Assembly (NCBI RefSeq): GCF_000429965.1
Contig: NZ_AUCW01000021.1
Location: 1-64,000, forward strand
Reading direction: 5' to 3'
Source of the DNA: Desulfogranum mediterraneum DSM 13871
GTDB taxonomy: Bacteria; Desulfobacterota; Desulfobulbia; Desulfobulbales; Desulfobulbaceae
DNA length: 64,000 nucleotides
Part shown: piece by piece, positions 24,933 through 34,888 of the stretch
How positions within the stretch are numbered: position 1 is the first letter of the stretch
Layout of the letters: the number at the start of each line of letters is the position of its first letter
The notes under the pieces: model-generated
What the model was told of the DNA's origin: nothing
The model's input: the letters and a program-made list of their open reading frames with translations, nothing else
Database searches by the model: none
Translations under genes and position numbers: made by a program

Positions 24933-25062
24933 CATGATATCCCAAATCGCCAGCTGGTTGGGGCATCCGGAACCTTGATGGCTGGATGAAGTCCAAGCAA
25001 GCTCGAAAAGAAATAGCGGTCGAGGAGCTGCTACTCCATGGCTTCAATCGAAATCGTGAAAA
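24933..25062 (-). pseudogene. Decayed IS5-type transposase fragment
   Basis: One minus-strand frame reads ISIEAME, a stop, then QLLDRYFFSSLLGLHPAIK and VPDAPTSWRFGIS, then a stop. The pattern 'E-x-QLLDR-x-F-x-x-x-LGL-x-x-x-x-K-VPDA-x-T-x-W-x-F' is characteristic of the N-terminal part of IS5-family transposases. Only this short piece is recognisable; it carries an internal TAG and is cut at both ends. The surrounding 24.8-25.5 kb has no other gene I can support, consistent with a decayed insertion. Confidence 0.6.
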
Positions 25063-25632
25063 CCAAGCTGTTTCAGCTGACGCTCCAGGTGAAAACGAGT
25101 TTTGAAGCCTCTTCTTAGCGTAACTCCTTGCTATCACGCTATATACAGCAAGTGGTGCCCTGGAAGATGGGGCTGGATTTTTCAAGGTAGCCTTTAGCTT
25201 CTGGTATCCCAGCTCCTCTTTGGCGCATAGTGTACCCTGTTTGCCTCTGGAGCCCAGTAAAGGTTTGGTAAGTTTTTCTCTCTCTGGGTGGAGGGGGCCG
25301 GTGGCTTGCTCTGCCCCGGTGAGTTTGCGCTGGCGGGACCCGGCCGGGGCTGCAGCTGGAGCCGCCATTGCTCCTTGCCCCCTTTAGTGGAGTTTAGCCT
25401 CAGCCCTGCAGCAGGGCTGAGCCGGGAGGCTGTCCGGAACAACCCTCTGCCCAGCTCTTGCGAGGTTTTTATCAGCAGCAGGGTTGACACATGGATGGAA
25501 AAGAAGCGATAATTTCCAGGATGGTACTTCTTCTTTGTCCGGAACCCCTTGGTCGGATCATTCAGGCGGAGCAGGGCAGGGGAGTGGATCAGCGGCACTA
25601 ACCTTTGCCAGGGGGCTCTCATCAATTTCAAG
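25063..25632. other. Gene-free region upstream of the sensor kinase
   Basis: Nearly 570 bases without a supportable gene; long open frames on the minus strand have compositionally biased, unrecognisable products. A perfect 10-bp inverted repeat (CTCAGCCCTG / CAGGGCTGAG, 25399-25421, 3-base loop) is present. It probably contains the kinase promoter, which I could not identify. Confidence 0.45.
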
Positions 25633-28068
25633 GTGATCAGAACGGTCGGCCGTCTCTTGTTTTTTTTGCTCTTCTTTTCCTCGATCTCTTCAGCCAGGGA
25701 GGTGATCAGGGTAGGGGTCTATGAGTATCCTCCCCTCCTTTTTCAGGGGGAACAGGATCGGCCCCAGGGGCTGTTCATCGATCTTATCGAGGAGATCGCC
25801 CGCCGGGAGCGGTGGCAGGTCCGCTATGTCCACGAAAGCTGGGCCAGTCTGCTGAAGATGCTGGAGCAGGGGGAACTCGATATCCTGCCGGCCATCGCCT
25901 ACTCTAAGGAGCGCGCCCGTCGCTTTACCTATACCTATGAGAGCGTGGTCACCAACTGGGCAGAGTTGTTTACCGCCAAGTCGACCAGCCTGACCTCTCT
26001 CTTGGAACTGGATGGCCTGAAGATTGGGGTAGCGCAGGGGGATATCCACTTTGCTGCCCTCCAGGATATTACCTCCAAATTAGCCCTGGACTGCCGGTTC
26101 ATTGAAGTTGAGGATTACCTGACCATCATGGAGATGCTCGATGCAGGCTATGTGCAGGTGGGGGTGGTGAGCAGGCTGTTCGGTGTCCAGTACCAGAGCC
26201 AGTTTCAGGTCAGGGAAACTCCGGTCCTGTTTAACCCTGTGGAACTCCGCTTTGCCGGGCCCAAAGGGGATCCTTATGGTTGGGTGTCAGCCATCGATCG
26301 CCATCTCACAGCCATGCAGAGAGAGGAGGGATCTGCCTATTTCACGGCCACCAATCGCTGGCTCAAGGTGGAGGACCGTTCGCAACTCCCGCGTTACTTG
26401 CTGTTGATCATCGCCGCTATCGGGGCTGTGGCCCTCTTTTTTTTCGTCACTGCCTTTATCCTGCGCTTGAAAATAAAAGAGCGCACCAGGGCACTGATGG
26501 CGGCCAATCAGCAGTTGACCAGAGAGGTCGGTGAGCGGCTGGAGATAGAGCATGAACTGAGAAAGCTGGCTGAGATCGTTTCCGCCTCCACCGATGCCAT
26601 GGCCCTGCTGGACAGGGAGGGGGTGCATCAGGTTGTGAACGGGGCCTATATGGTCTTGGCCCGGGAGGCAGGCCTCATTGAGGTGAAGGGGAGCCACTTT
26701 TCCTCGCTGTTTGGGGGCACCACCTTCTGTCAGGAGATGGAAGCCGCCTTTAAGCAGTGCCTGGGCGGAGAGGTGGTGCAGCAGAAGCGGGACTTTCTGG
26801 GCCAGGGTGGTGAAACCACCATCTGGCATCTGACCTACAGCCCTTCCTGCTTGGCAGTCGATGATCAGGTGAGTGGGGTCGTTCTGGATATTCGTGATGT
26901 TTCCGAACAGATACGCTTGGAGGAAAGTTTAAAAAACGCCCAGAAGATGGAGGCCTTGGGGATGCTGGCCGGTGGGGTGGCCCATGACCTCAACAACATC
27001 CTCTCCGGCCTGGTAGGCTACCCGGATATGCTGCTCAGCAACCTGGCCGAGGATTCAAAATTCTATCAGCCCCTGATGGTGATCAAACGCTCCGGAGAGA
27101 GGGCCGCTGCCGTGGTGGCGGATCTCTTGACCCTGGCGCGACGGGGAGTGGACAACCATGAGCCCCTGGATTTTAATCAGGTACTCAGGGATTTTCTGGA
27201 CAGCCCTGAACATCAACAGATGGTGCAGGGGCGGCAACACATCCGTTACAAGATCAATATAAGCGCAGAGCCATGCATGATCATGGGGAGTAGCATCCAA
27301 CTCTCCAAGGTGATCATGAACCTGGTGGTGAATGCCCTGGAGGCCATGCCCGATGGGGGGCGCCTCTTGCTTGAAACCCGTCACCAATCGATCGAACCAT
27401 TCACCGCCAGTACCGGTCAGGTCCCCAAGGGGCCGTACGTGGTCTTTACGGTACAGGATAACGGGGTGGGGATTGCGGCCAATAATGTATCCAGCATCTT
27501 TGAACCGTTTTATACCAGCAAGGTCATGGGCAGCAGCGGGACCGGGCTGGGTATGACCATTGTCTACGGCATAGTCAAGGACCATGGCGGTTCTATCGAC
27601 CTGGCCAGTACCCGTTTTCAGGGGACCACCTTTAGACTGTTTTTACCCCTGACCGAGCAGGCGGCCCTGGAGGAAGAGGAGGAAGAGGGGCTTGATCTCC
27701 TGAGCGGGGCCAACGAGCGTATCCTGGTGGTGGACGACATGAGAGAGCAGCGGGAAATCGCCACCGATATGTTACGTAACCTGGGGTATTCCGCCCATGC
27801 CGTTGCCTCCGGAGAAGATTGTCTGGACTATCTTCGCAGCCACGCGGTGGATTTGGTGATTCTTGATATGATTATGCCCGGTGGACTGGATGGCCTGAGT
27901 ACCTATCAAGAGATCGTTCGCCTCAACTCCTCCCAGAAGAGCATCATTGCCAGTGGTTTTTCCCGTTCCGATCATGTATATAAGGCCCAGCGGTTGGGAG
28001 CAGGACTCTATTTGAAAAAACCCTATACCATGCTGGAGTTGGCCAAGGCGGTGCGCGCCTCCCTCTAG
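25633..28068 (+). CDS. Sensor kinase: solute-binding domain-TM-PAS-HisKA-HATPase-REC
   Basis: This ~811-residue protein has a signal peptide (TVGRLLFFLLFFSSISSA) and a periplasmic SBP_bac_3 domain (VGVYEYPPLLF, GELDILPAIAYSKERARRF). One TM follows (about 257-280), then a coiled coil, PAS (about 310-415), HisKA (GGVAHDLNNILSG, His near 451), an HATPase (DNGVGIA, GTGLGMTIVYG) and a receiver (LVILDMIMPGG, Asp near 745). It probably senses a small solute bound in the periplasm. No ATG is available at the signal peptide; GTG at 25633 is my choice, giving a normal leader, but its ribosome-binding site is weak. Confidence 0.85.
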   Translation: MIRTVGRLLFFLLFFSSISSAREVIRVGVYEYPPLLFQGEQDRPQGLFIDLIEEIARRERWQVRYVHESWASLLKMLEQGELDILPAIAYSKERARRFTYTYESVVTNWAELFTAKSTSLTSLLELDGLKIGVAQGDIHFAALQDITSKLALDCRFIEVEDYLTIMEMLDAGYVQVGVVSRLFGVQYQSQFQVRETPVLFNPVELRFAGPKGDPYGWVSAIDRHLTAMQREEGSAYFTATNRWLKVEDRSQLPRYLLLIIAAIGAVALFFFVTAFILRLKIKERTRALMAANQQLTREVGERLEIEHELRKLAEIVSASTDAMALLDREGVHQVVNGAYMVLAREAGLIEVKGSHFSSLFGGTTFCQEMEAAFKQCLGGEVVQQKRDFLGQGGETTIWHLTYSPSCLAVDDQVSGVVLDIRDVSEQIRLEESLKNAQKMEALGMLAGGVAHDLNNILSGLVGYPDMLLSNLAEDSKFYQPLMVIKRSGERAAAVVADLLTLARRGVDNHEPLDFNQVLRDFLDSPEHQQMVQGRQHIRYKINISAEPCMIMGSSIQLSKVIMNLVVNALEAMPDGGRLLLETRHQSIEPFTASTGQVPKGPYVVFTVQDNGVGIAANNVSSIFEPFYTSKVMGSSGTGLGMTIVYGIVKDHGGSIDLASTRFQGTTFRLFLPLTEQAALEEEEEEGLDLLSGANERILVVDDMREQREIATDMLRNLGYSAHAVASGEDCLDYLRSHAVDLVILDMIMPGGLDGLSTYQEIVRLNSSQKSIIASGFSRSDHVYKAQRLGAGLYLKKPYTMLELAKAVRASL

Positions 28069-28107
28069 TGATGGGGAGGGGAAGAGCAGGGAGGCACTGG
28101 CAAGGAT

Positions 28108-29280
28108 ATGGAATACCGAAGATTTGGTAAAACCGGCCTGTCCATGCCGTTGTTTTCCGCAGGTTGTATGCGTTCCATGCAATCCTGGCAAGAGCTCTCC
28201 CCTGAACAGATCGAGCCACAGCAGCAGGCCAGGCTCCGAGCCATTGTTCATCAAGCCCTGGGGCATGGTATCAACCATCTTGAAACCGCCCGGGCCTACG
28301 GTTCGTCGGAACACCAGTTGGGTCGTGTCCTCCAAGAGTGGGAGCGTAGCGACTACATACTCCAGACCAAGGTGGCGCCGGAACCCGATGCTGCGGTTTT
28401 TCGCCGGAATGTGCTGGATTCCCTGGCACGACTTCAGGTGGAACGGCTAGATCTTTTGGCCATACACGGGATCAATACCTTCCGTCAGCTCTGGCAGGTG
28501 TGCCGAGCGGGCGGCTGTCTCGAGGAGGCCAGAAGGTTGCAGACCGAGGGGCGGGTCGGCTGGATCGGTTTTTCCAGTCATGGTCCCAGGGAGGTTATCC
28601 TTGAGGCGGTCCGACTGCAGGAGCACGGCGGATTTGATTACTGTAATCTCCACTGGTATACCATCTTTCAACGCCATGAAGCGGTACTTCAGGAGGCGGG
28701 CGAGCGCGACCTGGGGGTGTTTGTCATCAGTCCCAGCGACAAGGGGGGCATGCTGCACACGCCGCCTGCCCTGCTCACCAGGTTGTGCCGGCCGCTCAGC
28801 CCCATGCAGTTCAATGATCTCTTCTGTCTCCAGCATCCTGGGATCCATACCATCAGCATCGGTGCGGCCAGACCTGCCGACTTTGCAGAGCACCTCAAGG
28901 TCCTGCCCCACCTGGCGGATCGAGAGCTGGTCGCAACCATCTATAACCGCTGGCAGGCACAGATGCAGCGCCTGACCGGCAGGAGCCATCCCGATGCCCA
29001 CTGGGATAGGTTTCCTTTTTTTGAAGAGATCCCGGGGTATATCAATATCCCCAGAGTGCTCTGGCTCTATGATCTTGCCAGAGGCTGGGATCTGCTTGCC
29101 TACGCCCGCTCCCGCTACCAGCAGTTGGGCAGTGCCAGCCAATGGCTGCCGGGTAATGTCCCCGGCTGGGTGGCGGGCTATGACCTCAAGGAGGTCGCGG
29201 TCCAGGCCGGCCTGGACGAGCAGGAACTCAAACGCCAGTTAACTCAGGCCCATGAGCTGCTGGCAAGGGGAGCTGTATAG
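28108..29280 (+). CDS. Aldo/keto reductase-family protein
   Basis: This 390-residue protein has the aldo/keto reductase barrel signatures HGINHLETARAYGSSEHQLG (Tyr present; the usual DTA is ETA), LQTKVAP (Lys) and LLAIHGIN (His). It continues with GRVGWIGFSSHGP and VFVISPSDKGGMLHTPP and a C-terminal extension of about 90 residues. The Glu for Asp change and the long C terminus place it in a divergent branch of the family. The substrate is unknown. It follows the sensor kinase by 39 bases and could be co-transcribed. Confidence 0.85.
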   Translation: MEYRRFGKTGLSMPLFSAGCMRSMQSWQELSPEQIEPQQQARLRAIVHQALGHGINHLETARAYGSSEHQLGRVLQEWERSDYILQTKVAPEPDAAVFRRNVLDSLARLQVERLDLLAIHGINTFRQLWQVCRAGGCLEEARRLQTEGRVGWIGFSSHGPREVILEAVRLQEHGGFDYCNLHWYTIFQRHEAVLQEAGERDLGVFVISPSDKGGMLHTPPALLTRLCRPLSPMQFNDLFCLQHPGIHTISIGAARPADFAEHLKVLPHLADRELVATIYNRWQAQMQRLTGRSHPDAHWDRFPFFEEIPGYINIPRVLWLYDLARGWDLLAYARSRYQQLGSASQWLPGNVPGWVAGYDLKEVAVQAGLDEQELKRQLTQAHELLARGAV

Positions 29281-29480
29281 GCGCTCTTTGTTCCTGCACC
29301 TAGGTGCCACTCGATTTCATCGCCCACCGCCCCCCCCCATAAAAAAAGCTCCTCTTGTCTTCGGCCAGGAGACGCTATCGCCTTGACCCTGGGACGATCC
29401 CCTTTGCTCATCCTTGAGCTTGGTATAATGCGCTCGGGTAGGAGGGCCGGACAGGAGAGAGCTTGGGCTGGGGAGAGGAA

Positions 29481-29544
29481 GAAGACAAGGGAGCCTCTGC
29501 TCATTTTTCGCATGCGAAAAATGAGCAGAGGCTCCCTTGTCTTC
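29481..29544. terminator. Perfect 64-bp palindrome between convergent genes
   Basis: The 32 bases from 29481 to 29512 (GAAGACAAGGGAGCCTCTGC onward, ending TTTTTCGCA) are followed with no loop by their exact reverse complement (29513-29544). It lies after the aldo/keto reductase gene and covers the end of the convergent ParB-like gene, whose TGA is at 29543-29545. In RNA from either strand it would form a very long hairpin, so a bidirectional terminator role is likely, although no T-run follows the stem. Confidence 0.7.
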
Positions 29545-31294
29545 AGGAGAGCAGGTCTTCTTTAGAGAGCAGGGTCTCAAGTTTACGAAGGATGTCCTGG
29601 TAGTTGTCTTTGTTGATGCGCAGCCGGAGTTCGTAGCGGTCAGGATGGTCGGGAGGAACAGAGGCGGCCCTGGGCTCTGCCACAAGGTTGAAATCTTTTT
29701 GGCAGGCCTGGTCGCCGAAATACCTCCGGCGCAGGGGGACAAGCTTCTGAGCCAGGCGCTGCTGCTGTTGCTGGCGCTCTTTCCCGGCAGGCGGCTCAAG
29801 GCTGTTCTCGTAGAGGCGGATAAAGGTGGCGGCCCGTTGTCTGGCCTCCATGGCCTGGCTGATAAGGGGGCGTACCTCCTCGGAGGTGATGGTGGCGTGG
29901 AGGCTGGTAGATCGTTGAGCCAGGAGTTTGATAATTTTCTTCAGCTGGGGACGGGTTGGTCCCAGGGGCTTGATGATCTCCAGGTAGAGGCTGTCGCGGT
30001 CCAGGGGATCCTTGATCGGGGCAAGGACTTCGGCGGCCGTGGAGAACTGGAGCTTGTCATTGATGATATCGTTTATAATTTCAGGAGACTCGCCTCTGGT
30101 TCTGATCTGGTTGACCTTCCTGTACTTGTGGATGGTGGAGTGAGATACCTTGCTGCCAGGCGAACCGATCCCCAGAGTCGCGCCAAACTGTTCGGCCAGC
30201 ATGGTGTTGTTGAGCTGCAAACGTTCACTGGCGCTGTCAAGAAAGTTGCCGATTTCCACCGGGTTGAGATTGCGGCGCCTGGTATTCTCGGCAAGGGAGA
30301 TGTTGAAAAAGTCTTCGCTGCTGAACTGTTCTTCCTGGAATATCTTGGCCTCAACCCACTCCTGGGACAGGCGGCTCAGGGCTTGAAAGCGTCGAAAACC
30401 GCAGAGGATCTTATAGCGGCCATCATCTTTCTGGAGCAGGACCAGTGGGTGGAGCAGGCCGTTTCGTTGGATGGAGACGGCCAGCTCTTCGATATAGGAT
30501 TCCCTGGAGATCTCGTTGTAACGGGTATCATTGGGTATGCGGAAGATGTATTGCAGATCGTCTTCACCTGTAGCGTCGATGTTGGCCAGCCGGATCTGTC
30601 TGACCAGGGCCATCTGCTGGCTGAACTGAGCCAGTGCCGAGGCCAGGGCACTGGCCGTGGCTGTGGTTGCCTCCGTGCTGCTCAGCAGCTGGGGAGCAAT
30701 GGTCAGGAGGAGGGATCGGACCCTGGGATCAAAGAAGCCGTCAAGATAATTTTTCTGGCGAAAGAGCTGGTTGAGGTGCCAGGGCTCCCTGCCGCAGTAG
30801 TCCGAGTCTGTAGGGGCGATGGCCGTGCTCAGCTGCTGATCCTCCATGGCCAGGCGAAATCTGGAGAGTCGTGACGGGGCCAGGGTCGGGTTATGGGGAC
30901 GTTCCTTTACTCCGCGCTCTCCCTGGCCATAACCCAGGAGCAGCTGCGCTCCCGCCTCCATGGTGGGCGGGCCGACCTGGAGGATGACGACCTGGGGGAG
31001 CAGGTCGTTGCCGCTGATCTCTTCCTTGAACTCTCTGATCTGCAGTAAAAAGGTATCAGTGATCTTTTTCCTGGTCTTGACCGCCTCCACATTACTCAGG
31101 TCCAGGATCGCTTTCTTATACCTGGTATTGATGACCCCATAACACCCCAGCTGCCTGGTCAGCAAAAAGCCCAGTTGCCCCAGGAAGTTTTCCGGCTGGA
31201 CCGGCTCATCGCCGCCATAGCCGTTGGCCACAATGAGCAGGAGGTTGTTGTTGCCCAGGATGGTATGGATGGCACGCTCCCTGTGCTGAATCAT
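29543..31294 (-). CDS. ParB-like protein with extra N-terminal domain
   Basis: This 583-residue protein has a ParB/Spo0J-type core at about 255-440: YIEELAVSIQRNGLLHPLVL, YKILCGFRRFQAL (replacing GERR), FNISLAENTRRRNLNPVEIG (like ENLQRxDLNPIE) and a helix-turn-helix-like SHSTIHKYRKVNQI. The first ~230 residues form a separate domain. NNNLLLIVANGYGG, INTRYKKAILDLSN and the later spacing vaguely recall N-formylglutamate amidohydrolases, but the catalytic His residues are not evident. No ParA gene is next to it. Its start overlaps the BrkB stop by one base (TGATG). It may bind DNA or use CTP like ParB; function unknown. Confidence 0.7.
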   Translation of the reverse strand: MIQHRERAIHTILGNNNLLLIVANGYGGDEPVQPENFLGQLGFLLTRQLGCYGVINTRYKKAILDLSNVEAVKTRKKITDTFLLQIREFKEEISGNDLLPQVVILQVGPPTMEAGAQLLLGYGQGERGVKERPHNPTLAPSRLSRFRLAMEDQQLSTAIAPTDSDYCGREPWHLNQLFRQKNYLDGFFDPRVRSLLLTIAPQLLSSTEATTATASALASALAQFSQQMALVRQIRLANIDATGEDDLQYIFRIPNDTRYNEISRESYIEELAVSIQRNGLLHPLVLLQKDDGRYKILCGFRRFQALSRLSQEWVEAKIFQEEQFSSEDFFNISLAENTRRRNLNPVEIGNFLDSASERLQLNNTMLAEQFGATLGIGSPGSKVSHSTIHKYRKVNQIRTRGESPEIINDIINDKLQFSTAAEVLAPIKDPLDRDSLYLEIIKPLGPTRPQLKKIIKLLAQRSTSLHATITSEEVRPLISQAMEARQRAATFIRLYENSLEPPAGKERQQQQQRLAQKLVPLRRRYFGDQACQKDFNLVAEPRAASVPPDHPDRYELRLRINKDNYQDILRKLETLLSKEDLLS

Positions 31295-32670
31295 CAGCTT
31301 CCTCCGTAGGTCTCTGCTGCCTGGAAGCGGTGTCCCTTCACTGCCTGGCGGGCTCCTTCCAGGGCAAGGTTTGCCAGCTCTCCTCCTGGACTTTCCTTGC
31401 CTTGTCGGCCAAAGATCACCTCAACCACCTCCTGGGCAGGCAGCTGCTCCGAGGTGGTAACCGGCAGGTAGGTGAGCTCCCTGTTGATCACTGTGGTCCG
31501 AAGGAGCTGAGCTGCCACCAGGGTGGAGAGGGTCTGGCTGATCTCTGTCGGCGTGCAGGCCTTGAGCTGTTGCTGCAACCCCTCGCTGGTGGTGGGTTTC
31601 CGCTCCTGGAAATCATCATAGGTGGCGTTGAGGAGGTCATAGCAGAGCTGCAGGCTCCTCCCCGGGGTGAGGGGCGAGTCGTTGAAACGGTAACTTCGAC
31701 GGGTTTCGATGGCATAGGCCAGGGTGGCCCCCAGGAGGATAAAGGTCCAGCAGAGGTGCAGCCAGGTCAGAAACAGGGGCACCGTGGCAAAGGAGCCGTA
31801 GATGGCATTATACTTGGCCACGCCTACCTGGAGAAAGATGTACATCTTTTGGGTGAGCAGCCAAAAAAACGAGGCAAAGACGGCCCCGGCTAGGGCAGCC
31901 CTGGTGGAGAGCTGGGCCCGGGAAAAGAAGAGGTACATCAGGGTGAGGGTCATCACGATGAAGAGAAAGGGCAGTGCCTTGAGCAGACCGGTGAGGAGCC
32001 AGGAGACCGGCAGGGCCGTGGAAAGGTAGCCCATCATCCGGTTGCTGGCCAGGATGGCCTCACCGGCAAAGGCCAGGTTGATGGAGATGGGCAGGAGGAT
32101 GAGCAGGGCCAGGTAATCCATGATCTTGCGCAACAGCGGCCGTCCCTGGGAAGATTTCCAGATGGCATTCATGGCCTCTTCGATGGTGCTGAAGACCATC
32201 ACCACCACGATCAGGAGGCCGGCGACCCCAAAGGCGCCGATGGCGGCAAAGTTGGTGTTCTCCACATAGCTGAAGACGGTGTCCATGGCATGGTAGATGT
32301 GACCGCTAAAACCTGCTGTCGCCATCTCGGTTCCTCCAGACGGGGCAAGGGACTGGATCGGATCGGTTTGGGCTGCAGGACGGGGTTCGATCTGTTCAAT
32401 AAAGCGTTCGGCCGCCACCCTGAGCTGGTTTTCTCCGCCCATGCCCTTGAGTATGGCCGTGCTCATTGCCAGCAGGGGGACCATGGAGAGGATCACCGAG
32501 TAGGTGAGGGCCGAAGCCCGGATGGAAAGATTGGCCTGGATGGCCTCCCGGAACATGATAACCATGACCTGGAGGGTGTTTCGCAGGCCGGCAACAAGCC
32601 GAGGCGCCTCGCTCTGCTCAGCGAAGATCCAGCTCTGCCAACGTTCAAGCCAGTGGTGGTGGTTCAACAT
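31294..32670 (-). CDS. YihY/BrkB-family membrane protein
   Basis: This 458-residue protein has six TM segments in the YihY/BrkB pattern (ALTYSVILSMVPLLAMSTAI, VFSTIEEAMNAIWKSSQGR, YGSFATVPLFLTWLHLCWTF) and a hydrophilic C-terminal ~110-residue domain that looks like a winged helix (SEGLQQQLKACTPTEISQTL, TLVAAQLLRTT). The family was once called ribonuclease BN but is now regarded as a transporter or envelope protein of uncertain role. The ATG at 32670 with AAGGA seven bases before it is preferred over a longer frame that overlaps the kinase gene. It is translationally linked to the ParB-like gene. Confidence 0.85.
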   Translation of the reverse strand: MLNHHHWLERWQSWIFAEQSEAPRLVAGLRNTLQVMVIMFREAIQANLSIRASALTYSVILSMVPLLAMSTAILKGMGGENQLRVAAERFIEQIEPRPAAQTDPIQSLAPSGGTEMATAGFSGHIYHAMDTVFSYVENTNFAAIGAFGVAGLLIVVVMVFSTIEEAMNAIWKSSQGRPLLRKIMDYLALLILLPISINLAFAGEAILASNRMMGYLSTALPVSWLLTGLLKALPFLFIVMTLTLMYLFFSRAQLSTRAALAGAVFASFFWLLTQKMYIFLQVGVAKYNAIYGSFATVPLFLTWLHLCWTFILLGATLAYAIETRRSYRFNDSPLTPGRSLQLCYDLLNATYDDFQERKPTTSEGLQQQLKACTPTEISQTLSTLVAAQLLRTTVINRELTYLPVTTSEQLPAQEVVEVIFGRQGKESPGGELANLALEGARQAVKGHRFQAAETYGGS

Positions 32671-32734
32671 AGCGGATCCTTGCTGTAGAGGTTGGTGGCG
32701 CAGCTGGCGGGCTGGGGAAAGCTGTAGGCGGCAG

Positions 32735-34888
32735 TCAACGACCGATCTCCCGGTAGAGCCATTTTTCGATGATTTCAAAGACCAGTTCCCGTTTAATGGG
32801 CTTGGAGATGTAATCGTTCATTCCCGCCTCCAGACAGATCTCCCGGTCACCCTTCATGGCATTGGCAGTCATCGCCACTATGGGGATGGTCTCAAATCCA
32901 AGCTCACGGATGACCCGGGTGGCTTCAAGGCCATCCATCTCCGGCATCTGCACGTCCATTAAAATCAGGTCATAGCGGTCAGGGTTGCCGCTGAAGCTCT
33001 GTACCGCCAACTTGCCGTTTGCCGCCACATCAACCTGGTAGCCGGCCTTGGTGAGAATCAGGGTGGCCAGTTTCTGGTTGATCAGGTTGTCTTCGGCCAG
33101 CAGGATTCTGACCGACTGTTTGAGCTCCTCGCGAACACTGTACTGGGTGATCAAGGGCTCTTGGGGCTGCGGATCGCTCTCCAGTTCCTCTTTTCCCAGT
33201 AATTTTTCAATGGTCTTAAAGAGGATCTCCCGGCGTGCCGGTTTGGTCAGAAAGGCGTTGAACCCTGCCTGGTTGCAGCGTTGGGCACTCCGGTCGGTGG
33301 AGGAGGTGTAGGCGAGCAGAGGGGTCCGGGCCGTGGCCGGCAACTCCTCACGGATTATTCTCGCCAGGGTATAGCCGTCCGGAGCAGGCATCTGGATGTC
33401 CAGGATAATCAGGTCAAAGGGATGGCCCGCGGCCACGGCCTCTTCGATGGTGGAGCGCGCCAGGGTGCTGTCCTGGAGGGTGGTGACCGTCAGCTCCGCG
33501 GCCTGGAGAAGGTGCTGCAGGATGTTGAGGTTGGTGTCGTTGTCGTCGACCACAAGGATCTTCTTGCCGGCCAGGGATACCTTGTTGAACTTCTTGCGGT
33601 GCTGCTGTCTGGATTTTTTCAGCCTGGAGGTGAAGTGAAAGGTGCTTCCTCTGGCATCACTCTCGGCCCAGACATGGCCGTTCATCAGGCCGGCGATCTG
33701 ACGGCAGATGGACAGTCCCAGGCCGGTGCCGCCGTACTCCCTGGTGGTGGAGCCGTCGGCCTGGCGAAAGGCCTCGAAGATCGATTCCAGCTTATCCTCT
33801 GGAATACCGATGCCCGTATCTCGGATATAGGCGTGGAGGGTAATATCTTCCTCCTGCTCCTGCTCGATCATCAGGGCCAGTTCGATCTCACCCTCTTTGG
33901 TAAACTTGGTGGAGTTGCCCATCAGGTTGACCAGGACCTGACGGAATCGGCCCGGATCCCCCATGACATTGGCCGGCAGGCGGTCATCGATTCGACAGAG
34001 CACCTCGATGGGCAGGCCGTTGACCTTGGGCCTGATCAGCTCGCAGACATCCTGCGCCGTAATTTCCGGATCAAAGTCAATGCACTCCAGGTCCATTCTG
34101 CCGGCTTCAACCTTGGAAAAGTCGAGGATATCGTTGATCAGGGAGAGCAGGGCATCGGCGCTGCGCTTGATGGTCTCGGCAAACTCGATCTGACTCTCGT
34201 CAAGGCGGCTGTCCAGGAGCATCTCGGTAAAGCCGATGATCCCGTTCATGGGGGTGCGGATTTCATGGCTCATGGCGGCCAGGAACTCGCTCTTGGCCAC
34301 ATTGGCCGATTCTGCCGCCTTCTTGGCGGTGCGCAGCTCTGCGGTCTGCTGTTTGATTTCTGCCTGGAGGGTCTTGGAGTAGCTGAGCTGTTGTTCTTGA
34401 ATCTTCCGGTAATTCTGTTCGTTTTCCACCATGATGTCCTGGAACTTTTTTTCCAGGACCGCGGACTTTCGATCAAATTGTTTTTTCTGGATCCGGAGTC
34501 GGCTGATGGTCTCTTCGTTTTCTCTATGGGCCAGGAACAGCCGTACGCTCAGCCGCAGGATGGTCGCCATCCCCTGCGGCGGAATGGCCGCGGTAGGGTG
34601 CGGGGTAGCCAGGATGCAGCCGTTCAGGTCCGGCACGGCCAGGAGGGTGAAGCGGCGTCCCTGGTGGTCAAAGGAGAGTTCGGAAGAGCGTTCCTGGTGG
34701 TGATCGATCAGGGCCAGGGCCTCTTCGCTCTCCAGGGGAAAGGCGGCAGAGCAGGTATGATGTCCTGTCTGGTCTGCGCAGAAGTAGGCGAGTTCTTCGC
34801 CCTCCTGTTCCAGGTGGGTGCAGAGCGAGGATAAACCCTGAACCGGGTCGACAAGGTCGGCAAAGAGGGTGTTGAGGGCCATGGTCAT
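32735..34888 (-). CDS. BarA-type hybrid histidine kinase (HisKA-HATPase-REC-REC)
   Basis: This 717-residue protein lacks TM segments. An N-terminal region of unknown fold (1-120) leads into a coiled coil (125-195), HisKA ([20 protein letters not shown], His 208), an HATPase ([20 protein letters not shown]) and two receivers (LVVDDNDTN...[10 protein letters not shown], and [10 protein letters not shown]...[11 protein letters not shown]). There is no Hpt domain, so a separate phosphotransfer protein would be needed. The start overlaps the stop of the HDOD gene by one base (TGATG), linking them. Confidence 0.9.
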   Translation of the reverse strand: MTMALNTLFADLVDPVQGLSSLCTHLEQEGEELAYFCADQTGHHTCSAAFPLESEEALALIDHHQERSSELSFDHQGRRFTLLAVPDLNGCILATPHPTAAIPPQGMATILRLSVRLFLAHRENEETISRLRIQKKQFDRKSAVLEKKFQDIMVENEQNYRKIQEQQLSYSKTLQAEIKQQTAELRTAKKAAESANVAKSEFLAAMSHEIRTPMNGIIGFTEMLLDSRLDESQIEFAETIKRSADALLSLINDILDFSKVEAGRMDLECIDFDPEITAQDVCELIRPKVNGLPIEVLCRIDDRLPANVMGDPGRFRQVLVNLMGNSTKFTKEGEIELALMIEQEQEEDITLHAYIRDTGIGIPEDKLESIFEAFRQADGSTTREYGGTGLGLSICRQIAGLMNGHVWAESDARGSTFHFTSRLKKSRQQHRKKFNKVSLAGKKILVVDDNDTNLNILQHLLQAAELTVTTLQDSTLARSTIEEAVAAGHPFDLIILDIQMPAPDGYTLARIIREELPATARTPLLAYTSSTDRSAQRCNQAGFNAFLTKPARREILFKTIEKLLGKEELESDPQPQEPLITQYSVREELKQSVRILLAEDNLINQKLATLILTKAGYQVDVAANGKLAVQSFSGNPDRYDLILMDVQMPEMDGLEATRVIRELGFETIPIVAMTANAMKGDREICLEAGMNDYISKPIKRELVFEIIEKWLYREIGR

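Noticed and set aside
24796-25631. Two overlapping minus-strand open frames upstream of the sensor kinase
   Set aside because: No ribosome-binding site, Ser/Pro/Arg-biased products, and they run out of frame with the recognisable IS5 fragment.
29300-29430. TATAAT near 29421-29426 as a promoter for a hidden small gene
   Set aside because: No -35 at proper spacing and no gene follows before the palindrome.
29281-29480. CRISPR or phase-variable tract around the C9/A7 homopolymers
   Set aside because: The homopolymers lie in intergenic DNA after a stop codon, with no repeats or downstream start to make a switch plausible.
29537-30874. 445-codon plus-strand open frame
   Set aside because: Antisense to the ParB-like gene; product not recognisable and no ribosome-binding site.
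33281-34834. 517-codon plus-strand open frame
   Set aside because: Antisense to the BarA-like kinase, which has complete domain motifs.
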